DNA of 39,726 nucleotides from Dactylosporangium sp. AC04546 (GTDB taxonomy: Bacteria; Actinomycetota; Actinomycetes; Mycobacteriales; Micromonosporaceae), in contig NZ_JAHYSG010000110.1 in assembly GCF_022095675.1 (NCBI RefSeq), positions 1 to 39,726 on the forward strand. The letters are read 5' to 3'. Below are positions 1 through 7,695 of this stretch, piece after piece. The number at the start of each line of letters is the position of its first letter. The first letter of the stretch is position 1. The position numbers were made by a program, and so were the translations under genes. The notes under the pieces were generated by a model, which was not told where the DNA came from, did no database searches, and was given only the letters and a program-made list of their open reading frames with translations.

Positions 1-346
1 CCCGCCGCCCCGACCGGTACGGTCCGCACCAGCCGGCCTGCACCGTCGGGATTGCCCGCACTCACGGATGCCCGCGGCGGCCCTCCGCGCTCGCCTGCTT
101 CATGATCGATGGCGTCCTCTGGCTGCTATGACGACCAGAACTCGCCGTCGATCATGAGCCGACGCCGGCGTGCGCCCATCGCCGGCGTCACCGCATTCCT
201 CCGCACGGCCTCGCGCCCATTTCCTCTCGATCTTGGACTTGGTGGTTTCCGATTTATCCGACAAATCCGGCAAGTCGGGGAGATGAAGCTCCAAGATCCG
301 CGCGTTCGGGCGGCCCAGCGGCGACCGCCTCGCGGGCGGCGCTGGA
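1..346. other. Left-edge intergenic stretch
   Basis: No reading frame here looks like a real gene. The frames open at the left edge stop near position 105 and encode Pro/Arg/Ala-rich sequence with no recognisable domain. The only structure I can support is the 58-bp inverted repeat at 100-157. The 3' end of a gene lying mostly outside the window cannot be excluded. Confidence 0.5.
100..157. repeat. 58-bp inverted-repeat element, copy 1
   Basis: Two 26-nt arms (100-125 and 132-157) surround a 6-nt loop (126-131). The left arm starts TCATGATC and ends TGGCTG, and the right arm ends CGATCATGA. Most of the arm is complementary, including a GGCG/CGCC block. The same 26-6-26 layout with the same ends recurs at 5358-5415 and 36800-36857. 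It resembles a REP- or MITE-like dispersed palindrome; I do not recognise a named family. Confidence 0.75.
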
Positions 347-370
347 CGGGGCCGGCCGAGACCGGCCCCG
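347..370 (-). terminator. Hairpin terminator after the SPFH gene
   Basis: A perfect 9-bp GC stem (347-355 with 362-370) with a 6-nt loop lies 31 nt beyond the stop codon of the minus-strand SPFH gene. There is no U-tract, as is usual for intrinsic terminators of high-GC actinobacteria. Confidence 0.5.
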
Positions 371-400
371 GAGTAGTCAGCCGGGGCCGGGACCGGGTCG

Positions 401-1465
401 TCAGCCGTTGGTCAGTTCGCGGGTCGGCGTCGTGCCGGAGACCTGAGCCGCCGCCGCCTGGGCCTCGGCGTTGGCCGCGGCCGCGGCCTCCTCGGCGGCC
501 TTGCGCGCCTCGATGACCTCGGCCGACTCCTCCTCCTCGACGTGGGCCTGGTCGACGTGCTTGGTGCGCTCCTCGTTCGACATCGCGCCGATGCCGCCCA
601 GGGCGCCGCCGATGCCCTCCAGGGCCTTCGTGAGCTCGACCGGGAGGATCCACAGCTTGTTCGACTGGCCGGCGGCGATCTGCGGCAGCGACTGGAGGTA
701 CTGGTACGCCATGACCTTCGAGTCCGGGTTCGCCAGGTGGATCGAGTCGACGACCGTGCGGATCGCCTTCGCCTGGCCCTCGGCGGTCAGGATGCGGGAC
801 TGCCGCTCACCCTCGGCCCGCAGGACGGCGGCCTGCTTCTCGCCCTCGGCCGTGAGGATCTGCGACTGTTTGAGGCCCTCCGCGTGCAGGATCGCCGCTC
901 GGCGGTCCCGCTCGGCGCGCATCTGCTTCTCCATCGAGTCGCGGATGCTCGGCGGCGGCTCGATGGCCTTGATCTCGACGCGGGTGACCTTGATGCCCCA
1001 GCGGCCCGTCGTCTCGTCGAGCACGCCGGAGAGGTGGCGGTTGATCTCGTCGCGGCTGGTGAGGGCCTTCTCCAGGTCGAGCGAGCCGATGACGTTGCGC
1101 AGCGTGGTGACGGTCAGCTGCTCGATCGCCTGGAGGTAGGAGAAGATCTCGTACGTCGCGCGGACCGAGTCGACGACCTTGAAGTACAGCACCGTGTCGA
1201 TCGAGACGACGAGGTTGTCGGAGGTGATGACCGGCTGGGGCGGGAAGTTCACCACCGCTTCCCGCTTGTCGACCTTGTTGCGGACGGAGTCGATGAACGG
1301 CACCAGAATGTTCAGGCCCGGGGTGAGGGTGCGGCTGTACTTCCCGAGCCGCTCCACCACATACTCGACCTGCTGGGGAACCACCTTCACCGACTTGACG
1401 ATCGTGATGAGCCCGACCAGCGCGGCCACGATCACGATGACGGCCGTGAGCGTACTTGGATCCAC
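401..1465 (-). CDS. SPFH/Band 7 (stomatin/prohibitin-like) membrane protein
   Basis: A 354-residue stomatin-type protein expected to oligomerise on the inner face of the membrane and scaffold membrane microdomains or proteases. An N-terminal hydrophobic segment (about residues 7-24) is followed by a typical SPFH core with VVERLGKYSRTLTPGLN at about 37-53 and a phased heptad region rich in RAERDRRA and AEGEKQ-type repeats at about 180-235, the usual stomatin coiled coil. The C-terminal tail is Ala/Glu-rich and low in complexity. The start is GTG, 6 nt after the stop of the upstream NfeD gene, so the two are probably translated from one mRNA. The NfeD-stomatin pairing is a well-known conserved operon. 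Confidence 0.92.
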   Translation of the reverse strand: MDPSTLTAVIVIVAALVGLITIVKSVKVVPQQVEYVVERLGKYSRTLTPGLNILVPFIDSVRNKVDKREAVVNFPPQPVITSDNLVVSIDTVLYFKVVDSVRATYEIFSYLQAIEQLTVTTLRNVIGSLDLEKALTSRDEINRHLSGVLDETTGRWGIKVTRVEIKAIEPPPSIRDSMEKQMRAERDRRAAILHAEGLKQSQILTAEGEKQAAVLRAEGERQSRILTAEGQAKAIRTVVDSIHLANPDSKVMAYQYLQSLPQIAAGQSNKLWILPVELTKALEGIGGALGGIGAMSNEERTKHVDQAHVEEEESAEVIEARKAAEEAAAAANAEAQAAAAQVSGTTPTRELTNG

Positions 1466-1471
1466 TTGGTT

Positions 1472-1906
1472 TCAGTCCTTCCACACCATTGCGGTAGCAC
1501 CCTTGATCTCGATCACCCGGACCCGCTCCCCCTTGGCGAACGTCTGCGTGACGTCGTAGGGACGGGCCCGCCAGAGCTCCCCGTCGATCTTGATCATTCC
1601 GCTGTCGTTGTCGACGTCTTCCATGACGAGCGCCATGGAGCCCTCGATGGCCTCGACGCCCATGGCCGTGTCTCGCAGGTCGCGGCGCATGTAACGGCGC
1701 AGCGTGGGCCGGACGGCCACGAACGACAGCGCGCTCACCACGGCGAAGACGATCGCCTGCACCGCCTCGTTCGCCCCGAGGGCGGCTGCCCCCGCGGCGG
1801 CGAACGCGCCGATGCCGAACATCAGCAGGATGAACGTGGTCGTAAAGACCTCCGCCGCGACGAAAGCCACGCCGACGATCAACCAGACGATCAGCCAGAC
1901 ATCCAC
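1472..1906 (-). CDS. NfeD-like membrane protein
   Basis: A 144-residue NfeD family protein of the short type. Two or more hydrophobic segments fill the first 65 residues (VWLIVWLIVGVAF, then TTTFILLMFGIGAFAAAGAA). The C-terminal half has the beta-rich OB-fold expected for NfeD, with a GSMALVMEDVD...IKIDGELWRARP pattern. NfeD proteins partner with SPFH proteins, and the next gene downstream is one. The start is GTG at 1904-1906. A CACGAT box lies 6 nt upstream, which could support a leaderless transcript, but that promoter is weak evidence. Confidence 0.9.
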   Translation of the reverse strand: MDVWLIVWLIVGVAFVAAEVFTTTFILLMFGIGAFAAAGAAALGANEAVQAIVFAVVSALSFVAVRPTLRRYMRRDLRDTAMGVEAIEGSMALVMEDVDNDSGMIKIDGELWRARPYDVTQTFAKGERVRVIEIKGATAMVWKD

Positions 1907-1982
1907 GCTTCGATCGTGTCACGCCGATGCACGCAATGCCGTACTCGGATCACTCCTCTTGCGGAATCGTTGCCCAGACCCA

Positions 1983-2013
1983 CCGCTCACCCACGTCGAA
2001 CGACGTTGAGCGG
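1983..2013. promoter_or_regulatory. Dyad/hairpin upstream of the serine hydrolase
   Basis: CCGCTCA (1983-1989) pairs with TGAGCGG (2007-2013), and inside it ACGTC (1993-1997) pairs with GACGT (2002-2006) around a 4-nt loop, with a 3-nt bulge on one side. It ends 32 nt before the start codon at 2046, between two divergent genes. It could be an operator dyad or an mRNA leader hairpin; sequence alone does not decide. Confidence 0.4.
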
Positions 2014-2045
2014 GTGAGCCGCGAAGGAAAGAAGGCGAACCCCCC

Positions 2046-3368
2046 GTGCCCCTCCTCCCCGAAACCGTTTCGCGCGTCGAGGAGCTTGTCTCCGGCGCCC
2101 ACGCCGGCGGCCGCGTGCCGACGCTCGTGGCCGGCGTGGTCCGCGCCGGCGCCCTCGCCCACGTCGCCGCGGCCGGCGACTACGCACCTGACCTGCAGTT
2201 CCGTATCGGGTCGATCACCAAGACGATGACCGCCACGCTCGTGCTCGCGCTGCGGGACGAGGGCAAGCTGGCGCTCGACGACCTGCTGTACCGCCACCTC
2301 CCCGGCACTCCCGTCGGCGCGGTCACGCTGCGTCAGCTGCTCGGTCACGCCGGGGGCGTCCAGCGCGAGCCCGACGGGGACTGGTGGGAGCGCAGCGCCG
2401 GTATGGACGTCGACACCTTCCTGTCGACGCTCACCGCGGAGAAGGTGGCCTACCCGCCGCTGCACGGGTACCACTACTCGAACCTCGCCTACGGGCTGCT
2501 CGGCGCGGTCGTCGGCCGGCTCGGGGGCGAGGACTGGCGGTCCATGCTGACCAAGCGGATCCTGGGGCCGCTCGAGCTGCAGCGGACCACGTACGGGCCG
2601 GCCGAGCCGTTCGCGCGGGGGTACGTCATGCATCCCTGGCTCGACAGCATGCGGGAGGAGCCGCGGTTGGACGCCGGGGCGATGGCTCCCGCCGGGCAGC
2701 TGTGGTCGACGGTGGCGGACATGGCCCGTTGGGCCGCGTTCCTGGCCGATCCGGATCCAGGTGTACTGCATGAGGACACGATGGCCGAGATGTGCGCGCC
2801 GGTCGTCATCAGCGACCTGGACGAATGGCGCGCCGGGCACGGGCTGGGCCTGCAGCTGTGGCGGCGGGGTGAGCGGGTGTTCGTGGGGCACAGCGGCTCG
2901 ATGCCGGGCTACGTGGCCGTGCTCGCGGTCCACCGGCCCTCGCAGACGGGCGTCGTGGCGTTCGCCAACGCCTACACCATGCACTACGGGGGCCGGGGCG
3001 GTGGGGTGAGCGCGTTCGGCCTCGACCTGCTGAGCGCCGTTCTCGACCGGGAGCCGGCCCGGGTCGCGCCGTGGCGCCCCGGCACGCCGCCCCCGCCGGC
3101 GGTCGAGCCGCTCACCGGCCGCTGGTGGTGGATGGGGCAGGAGCACGAGGTCGGGTGGTCCGACGGCGAGCTGGTGGTGACGCCGCTCACGACCGGGCGG
3201 ACGCCGTGGCGGTTCGTGCCGGACGGGCCGGTCGCCGACCGCTGGCGGGGGCGGTCGGGCGAGAACGACGGCGAGTTCCTCCAGGTGATCCGGTCGGCGT
3301 CGGGTGACGTCGTCGGCCTGGACATCGCCACGTTCGCGTTCACCCGCGACCCCTGGCCGGCCCTCTAG
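2046..3368 (+). CDS. Serine hydrolase, beta-lactamase/D-alanyl-D-alanine carboxypeptidase fold
   Basis: A 440-residue class C beta-lactamase-like serine hydrolase (Beta-lactamase/transpeptidase family). The catalytic SxxK tetrad is SITK at residues 56-59. The YxN motif is YSN at 144-146, and the third motif appears as HSG within GHSGSMPGY near residue 282. A C-terminal domain of about 100 residues with a beta-rich pattern follows, as in esterase/peptidase members. There is no signal peptide, so the protein is probably cytoplasmic. The GTG start is preceded by a purine-rich GGAAAGAAGG ribosome site. The true substrate (ester, D-amino-acid peptide or other) cannot be told from sequence. Confidence 0.9.
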   Translation: MPLLPETVSRVEELVSGAHAGGRVPTLVAGVVRAGALAHVAAAGDYAPDLQFRIGSITKTMTATLVLALRDEGKLALDDLLYRHLPGTPVGAVTLRQLLGHAGGVQREPDGDWWERSAGMDVDTFLSTLTAEKVAYPPLHGYHYSNLAYGLLGAVVGRLGGEDWRSMLTKRILGPLELQRTTYGPAEPFARGYVMHPWLDSMREEPRLDAGAMAPAGQLWSTVADMARWAAFLADPDPGVLHEDTMAEMCAPVVISDLDEWRAGHGLGLQLWRRGERVFVGHSGSMPGYVAVLAVHRPSQTGVVAFANAYTMHYGGRGGGVSAFGLDLLSAVLDREPARVAPWRPGTPPPPAVEPLTGRWWWMGQEHEVGWSDGELVVTPLTTGRTPWRFVPDGPVADRWRGRSGENDGEFLQVIRSASGDVVGLDIATFAFTRDPWPAL

Positions 3369-3405
3369 CTGGTCCTCGCTGGCCTCGCCGGCCCTCGCCG
3401 GTCCG

Positions 3406-4257
3406 CTAGACGTCGTCGTCGGGCTCCGTGACGAAGTCGATCAGCCGCTCCATCGCCCCGATGAGCGGGGTCTCGACGTCGCGGAAGCTCGACACGCTGG
3501 CCAGGATCCGCCGCCACATGTCGGCCGGGTCGGCGACCCCCAGGGCCGCGCAGACGCCCTCCTTCCAGGGGCGGCCGGGCGGCACCTCGGGCCAGGCGCG
3601 GATGCCGACGGCGGACGGCCGGACGGCCTGCCAGACGTCGACGTAGGGGTGCCCGGTCACCAGCACGTACGGCGACTGGACCGCGGCCACGATCCGGCTC
3701 TCCTTCGAACCGGGCACCAGGTGGTCGACCAGCACCCCGAGGCGCGCGACCGGGCCGGGGCCGAACGCGCGGATGCTTGCCGCGAGCTCGTCGATGCCGT
3801 CCAGCGGCTCCACCACGACGCCCTCGACGCGCAGGTCGTCGCCCCAGATCCGCTCGACCAGGGCGGCGTCGTGGATGCCCTCGACCCAGATGCGGCTGCG
3901 CCGCGCCACTCGCGCGGTGTGACCCGCGACGGCGATCGACCCGGAGGCGGTCGTCTTGCGCTGCTGCCGCGGGGCGGCCTGCTGGGGTCTGCGCAGGGTC
4001 ACCGGCTCGCCATCGAGCAGGAACGCCGCCGGCTCGAGCGGGAAGTTGCGCCGCTTGCCGAACCGGTCCTCGAGCACCACGGCGCCGAACTCGAACCCCA
4101 CCACGGCCCCGCAGAACCCGGACTCGGCGTCCTCCACGACGAGGTCCAGCTCGGCGTCGACCTCGGGAATCGCCCGCCGGCGACGCCAGTCGTTGTTCGC
4201 CAGGACGTCCATGTCCGGGAAGCGTATCGGCTGACGGCCCGTCCGGCTGCGAGACAT
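3406..4257 (-). CDS. DUF3097 family protein
   Basis: A 283-residue member of the actinobacterial DUF3097 family, of unknown function. The N-terminal part is beta-rich (about 30-100: VEDAESGFCGAVVGFEFGA and VLEDRFGKRRNFPL). The C-terminal half carries the conserved patterns IWVEGIHDAALVERIWGDDLR (about 122-142), LGVLVDHLVPGSKE and VLVTGHPYVDVWQAV, reminiscent of a Toprim-like metal-binding fold; the fold assignment is my inference. It is convergent with the serine hydrolase (37 nt between stops) and divergent from the gene at 4288 with only 30 nt between starts. An internal ATG at codon 16 is an alternative start. Confidence 0.88.
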   Translation of the reverse strand: MSRSRTGRQPIRFPDMDVLANNDWRRRRAIPEVDAELDLVVEDAESGFCGAVVGFEFGAVVLEDRFGKRRNFPLEPAAFLLDGEPVTLRRPQQAAPRQQRKTTASGSIAVAGHTARVARRSRIWVEGIHDAALVERIWGDDLRVEGVVVEPLDGIDELAASIRAFGPGPVARLGVLVDHLVPGSKESRIVAAVQSPYVLVTGHPYVDVWQAVRPSAVGIRAWPEVPPGRPWKEGVCAALGVADPADMWRRILASVSSFRDVETPLIGAMERLIDFVTEPDDDV

Positions 4258-4274
4258 ACCGGCACGTCAGCACG

Positions 4275-4280
4275 TACCCT
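4275..4280 (+). promoter_or_regulatory. -10 box of a predicted leaderless promoter
   Basis: TACCCT matches the actinobacterial TANNNT -10 element and ends exactly 7 nt before the ATG at 4288, so transcription would start at or next to the start codon. No Shine-Dalgarno sequence is present, which fits a leaderless mRNA. Confidence 0.55.
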
Positions 4281-4287
4281 TGCTCCC

Positions 4288-5073
4288 ATGTCCCCCGCAG
4301 CACGCGCGGCGACCCTGCAGGCGCGCCGCTCGGCGCGTTTCGTGGCATGGGTCCGGGCGTGGCGCGCCGGCCTCGTGCCGTGCGACGACGCCGCCGCCGA
4401 GATCTCCGGCGACGAGGAGCACATGGTCTCCGACGTCCCCGGCACGTGGACCGACGTGTCGCTGGGCGGCGCGCTGCCAACCCTGTCCAAGCTCCACCCG
4501 GACGAGGTCAGGCTGGTGCTCCCGGCGCCCGGCGACCCCCGCGGCCTGCCCGGCCCGGGCCCGTTCACGGGCGCCGCCCTGCTGGCCGGCGAGGGCGTGA
4601 TCGCGGGCGGCCTAGGCTTCGTGCCGGAGGTACGGTTGCACACGTCGGGCTCGGGGGACGAGTTCGAGACGGTCCGCTGGCAGGTCTTCGTCCTGCCCGA
4701 GAGCCCGCAGTCCCGCCTCGACGACCCGACCACAGCCGAGGCCGAGGCCGACCTGTCGGCGGAGCTGGCCACGGCCACCCGAACCCTGGCCAAGCTGGAC
4801 ATCGCCCAGTGGCGCCCAGAGCTGGCGGGCGCGATCGAGGCCCTCCGCAAGCCGGACGGCGCGACCGACCTGCCGCCGGGCTACGACCCACGGGCCCGCC
4901 GCCTGTACGCCCGCGCGAACATCCTGGACCGCGTCCTGGCCCTGGCCGAGCACGCGGCCCCGGGCGGCGCCATCAACGGCTACGAGGTCCAGCAACGCGA
5001 CGCGGCGCTCCGCCCTCTGATGACCGCCTGCCGCCGCGCCCTGGTGGCGGCCTGCAACGCCCCACTCCTCTAG
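4288..5073 (+). CDS. Conserved actinobacterial protein of unknown function
   Basis: A 261-residue soluble protein with no domain I recognise. The N-terminus is basic and helical (RAATLQARRSARFVAWVRAWRAG-like). The central part is Pro/Gly-rich (about 75-125), and the C-terminal half looks all-helical, with a charged segment at about 150-200. Coding is supported by strong third-position GC and by the start context: a TANNNT box sits 7 nt before the ATG. The frame is open much further upstream, but that extension would run through the DUF3097 gene on the other strand, so ATG 4288 is preferred. It is divergent from DUF3097, a pairing that may be conserved. Confidence 0.75.
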   Translation: MSPAARAATLQARRSARFVAWVRAWRAGLVPCDDAAAEISGDEEHMVSDVPGTWTDVSLGGALPTLSKLHPDEVRLVLPAPGDPRGLPGPGPFTGAALLAGEGVIAGGLGFVPEVRLHTSGSGDEFETVRWQVFVLPESPQSRLDDPTTAEAEADLSAELATATRTLAKLDIAQWRPELAGAIEALRKPDGATDLPPGYDPRARRLYARANILDRVLALAEHAAPGGAINGYEVQQRDAALRPLMTACRRALVAACNAPLL

Positions 5074-5357
5074 ACCCGTTCACCGCCCACACTCAACCAC
5101 CGATCACCAGCGCCGCCCGCTGGCATGCCCACGACCGCCCGCAGTCCCGCGCCGCCCGAACCCGCCCGCGCCGCTCCGCGCGGTCCGTGCCGCCCGCTGG
5201 CTGCCGCCGATGCCGCGCCGACGCCGCTCGCCCGCGCCGCCCCGTCCGTTGGCTGCCGCCGACGCTCCTCGCGAACAGACCCGATCGCGCTCCCCGCAAC
5301 CTCAACGGGCGCGGCCGGCGCACGAACCGCGCCCAGCCGGCGATCACAGGGCCACGC

Positions 5358-5415
5358 CCATGATCAAGGGAAACAATTGGCTGTCCCAGCAGCCAGACGT
5401 TTCCCACGATCATGG
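5358..5415. repeat. 58-bp inverted-repeat element, copy 2
   Basis: The arms 5358-5383 and 5390-5415 pair at 21 of 26 positions around the 6-nt loop 5384-5389. The left arm begins CCATGATC and ends TGGCTG, and the right arm begins CAGCCAGA and ends CGATCATGG. Its middle stem (GGGAAAC/GTTTCCC) differs from copy 1 (GGCG/CGCC) yet still pairs, so structure is kept while sequence changes. Its left arm is nearly the same as that of copy 3 at 36800. Confidence 0.85.
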
Positions 5416-5485
5416 GGCGAGAGACCATGATCACGGTCCGAGCGATAAGCAGCCACCCGGGGGTGGCCAGCCGTTCGCCCACTTC

Positions 5486-5653
5486 GGTCGGTCGACCGAC
5501 CAAACCGCAAATACCGCTCCGAGCACACCCAAGCCGCCTGACCGCTCAGTCGGTCGACCGACCGAAACCGCATCGCACCAGCTTTGGTCGGTCGACTGAC
5601 CGAAACCGCACGCATCGCACTGTGCCGCGTCAGGTTCGGTCGGGCGATCGACC
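5486..5653. repeat. Cluster of four 16-bp palindromes
   Basis: Four copies of the palindrome GGTCGGTCGACCGACC or close variants occur at 5486-5501 (perfect), 5548-5563 (first base differs), 5586-5601 (one mismatch) and 5638-5653 (two differences). Copies 2 and 3 share a following GAAACCGCA segment. Spacing is uneven (62, 38 and 52 bp start to start), so this is not a CRISPR array. It may be a REP-like cluster, a protein-binding site group or a convergent terminator zone. Confidence 0.7.
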
Positions 5654-5695
5654 GAGATGTCGTGCGCGGCGGGCGAGGAGCGTACGCAGACAGCC

Positions 5696-5718
5696 GTCGA
5701 TCTGTCAGGTAGATCGAC
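5696..5718. repeat. 8-bp stem hairpin
   Basis: GTCGATCT (5696-5703) pairs perfectly with AGATCGAC (5711-5718) around a 7-nt loop. The 12-mer GGTAGATCGACC at 5708-5719 is the exact reverse complement of 36781-36792, which lies 8 nt from the third copy of the 58-bp element. Confidence 0.45.
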
Positions 5719-5865
5719 CACCGTGTTCGCCGTGGTCCGCGGGTTCTTGGGACGACGGCGATGGCAGCGTCCGTGCCGCCGGGGCGGATGCACCGGCGGC
5801 ACGAGCGGTGTCTGGCGGGAGCGACGGTCGCGCGTTGCACGGACCCGAGTCCCCTGTTTAAGAGA

Positions 5866-6654
5866 TCAGACCTCGTCGATCAGGTGGGCCACTGACGGGA
5901 TGATGCGCGAGGGGCGGTACGGGTAGCGCTCGACGTCCGCGGCGGTGCTGATGCCGCTCAGGACCAGGATCGTCTCCAGGCCGGCCTCCAGGCCGCAGAG
6001 GACGTCCGTGTCCATCCGGTCGCCGATCATGGCCGTGGTCTCGGAGTGGGCGTCGATGCTGTTCAGGGCGGAGCGCATCATCATCGGGTTGGGCTTGCCG
6101 ATGAAGTACGGCTCTATGCCCGTCGCCTTCGAGATCAGGGCGGCCACGGCGCCGCAGGCCGGGAGGGCGCCCTCGTTCGACGGGCCCGTTGCGTCCGGGT
6201 TGGTGCAGATGAAGCGGGCGCCGTCGTTGATCAGGCGGATGGCCTGCGTGATGGCCTCGAAGCTGTACGTGCGGGTCTCGCCCAGGACCACGTAGTCGGG
6301 CTCCGTGTCCGTGAGAATGTAGCCGACCTCGTGCATGGCCGTGGTAAGGCCGGCCTCGCCGATCACGTACGCGGTGCCGCCGGGGCGCTGGTTGTCCAGG
6401 AACTGGGCCGTCGCCAGCGCGGACGTCCAGATCGCGGACTCGGGGACGTCGAAGCCGATTCTGCGCAGGCGGGCCTGGAGGTCGCGGGCCGTGTAGATCG
6501 AGTTGTTCGTCAGGATCAGGAAGGGCTTGCCGGATGAGCGCAGCCGGTTGACGAACTCCGGTGCGCCGGGGACGGGGATGCCCTCGTGCACGAGGACCCC
6601 GTCCATGTCGGTGAGCCAGGACTCGATGGGCTTGCGTTCTCTCACGCGCAACAT
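5866..6654 (-). CDS. HAD-IIA family phosphatase (NagD-like)
   Basis: A 262-residue haloacid dehalogenase-superfamily phosphatase of the NagD type. Motif I is DMDGV with Asp16 and Asp18. Motif II is TNNS (49-52), motif III Lys187 in GKPNP, and motif IV GDRMDTD with Asp212 and Asp216. The large insert between motifs II and III is the class IIA cap. Substrates of the family are small phosphates such as nucleotides and sugar phosphates; which one applies here is unknown. It lies 23 nt downstream of hemH on the same strand and is probably its operon partner. A GAGGG ribosome site lies just before the ATG; a GTG three codons in is an alternative start. Confidence 0.92.
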   Translation of the reverse strand: MLRVRERKPIESWLTDMDGVLVHEGIPVPGAPEFVNRLRSSGKPFLILTNNSIYTARDLQARLRRIGFDVPESAIWTSALATAQFLDNQRPGGTAYVIGEAGLTTAMHEVGYILTDTEPDYVVLGETRTYSFEAITQAIRLINDGARFICTNPDATGPSNEGALPACGAVAALISKATGIEPYFIGKPNPMMMRSALNSIDAHSETTAMIGDRMDTDVLCGLEAGLETILVLSGISTAADVERYPYRPSRIIPSVAHLIDEV

Positions 6655-6677
6655 CTTCCCTCAGGAACGTTTCGGGC

Positions 6678-7682
6678 CTATGCGCGCTTCGGTGACACGC
6701 AGCAGTCGGCGGGGCAGAAATCCCAGGTCGGGACGGTGCCGAGGGCGTGACGCACATTACTGTGAGCAAGCACGCGCTCGTCGACGAGCTGTCGGATCAT
6801 CGCCACGAACCGCTCGTCGGTGCCGGGGGTGGCGGCGCGGACGTATGCGAGGCCGAGGCGGTCCGCCGTCGCGCGGGCCTCCACGTCGAGGTCCCACACG
6901 ACCTCCAGGTGGTCGGAGATGAAGCCGATCGGGCTCACCACGACCTCCGTGACGCCCTGCTTGACGAGCTGCTCCAGGTGGGCGTTGACGTCCGGCTCCA
7001 GCCACGGGACGTGCGGCGAGCCGGAGCGGCTCTGCCAGACCAGGTCCCAGGGCAGCTCGGGGGCGGCCTCGGCGGCGACGAGGGCGGCCGTTTCGCGCAG
7101 CTGGGCCTCGTACCGCTTTCCGTTCGGACCGCTCGTGTCGTTCATGGCCGTGGGGATCGAGTGGGCCGTGAAGACCAGGCGGGCAGCCATGCGGGACGGG
7201 AGCTGGGCCAGGGCTTCGCGGACGGCGTCGGCGTGCGGGTGGATGTATCCGGGATGATCGTGATAGTGCCGGATCTTGTCGATCTGGGGAGCGTTCTCGA
7301 CCTTGCCGCGGGCCGTCTCGATGTCGTCCAGATACTGGCGGCAGGACGAGAACGAGCCGAACGGGCTGGTCACGAACGCGAGCGCGTGCTGGACGCCGTC
7401 GTCGCGCATCTGGCGGACGGTGTCCTCCAGGAGCGGGTGCCAGTTGCGGTTGCCCCAGTAGACCGGCAGGTCGACCTCGATGGCGGCGAGCAGCTCGCGG
7501 CACTGCGCGTTGATCGGTGACACACCGCCGAAGTGCCGGTAGTGCTCGGCGACCGTCTCCAGACGCTCGCGCGGGATGCCCCGGCCGCGCGTCACGTTCT
7601 CCAGGAAGGGCAGGACGTCGTCCTGCCCTTCCGGACCGCCGAACGAGACCAGGAGGAACGCGTCATAAGCCACGTCCCCCAT
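6678..7682 (-). CDS. hemH: Ferrochelatase (actinobacterial Fe-S coproporphyrin ferrochelatase type)
   Basis: A 334-residue chelatase that inserts Fe2+ into coproporphyrin III in the actinobacterial and Gram-positive haem pathway (also called CpfC). The catalytic His is His174 in FTAHS, and the conserved acidic residue is Glu260 in DHLEVVWDLD. The C-terminus carries WDFCPADCC, with Cys323, Cys327 and Cys328. Together with Cys114 in SSCRQY these match the four-Cys [2Fe-2S] ligand set of mycobacterial ferrochelatase. It lies 13 nt downstream of fabI, as in M. tuberculosis mabA-inhA-hemZ. No clear Shine-Dalgarno is visible, so translation is probably coupled to fabI. Confidence 0.95.
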   Translation of the reverse strand: MGDVAYDAFLLVSFGGPEGQDDVLPFLENVTRGRGIPRERLETVAEHYRHFGGVSPINAQCRELLAAIEVDLPVYWGNRNWHPLLEDTVRQMRDDGVQHALAFVTSPFGSFSSCRQYLDDIETARGKVENAPQIDKIRHYHDHPGYIHPHADAVREALAQLPSRMAARLVFTAHSIPTAMNDTSGPNGKRYEAQLRETAALVAAEAAPELPWDLVWQSRSGSPHVPWLEPDVNAHLEQLVKQGVTEVVVSPIGFISDHLEVVWDLDVEARATADRLGLAYVRAATPGTDERFVAMIRQLVDERVLAHSNVRHALGTVPTWDFCPADCCVSPKRA

Positions 7683-7695
7683 TGTTGCAAGTGGG

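Larger units (their letters stand above)
5074..5865. other. Gene-free, palindrome-rich convergent intergenic region
   Basis: About 790 bp between two convergent genes with no credible coding sequence: the open frames are Arg/Pro-rich and change composition along their length. It contains a 58-bp inverted repeat (5358-5415), a solitary CCATGATCACGG end (5425-5436), a 7-bp GCCACCC/GGGTGGC hairpin (5452-5467), four copies of a 16-bp palindrome (5486-5653) and an 8-bp stem hairpin (5696-5718). The part from 5350 is less GC-rich than its surroundings. Confidence 0.6.

Noticed and set aside
1..105. 3' end of a gene entering from the left
   Set aside because: The open frames are short and of unconvincing composition; no family motif is visible.
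5425..5482. A fourth copy of the 58-bp element next to copy 2
   Set aside because: A CCATGATCACGG left end is present, but no matching CGATCATGG right end or pairing arm follows, so only a solitary end can be claimed.
5486..5653. Possible CRISPR array
   Set aside because: Repeats are only 16 bp, fully palindromic, unevenly spaced, and no cas gene is near.
5125..5861. Several open frames of 89-158 codons between the convergent genes
   Set aside because: They are Arg/Pro/Ser-rich, run through palindromes, overlap in several frames and match no family; none has a convincing start site.
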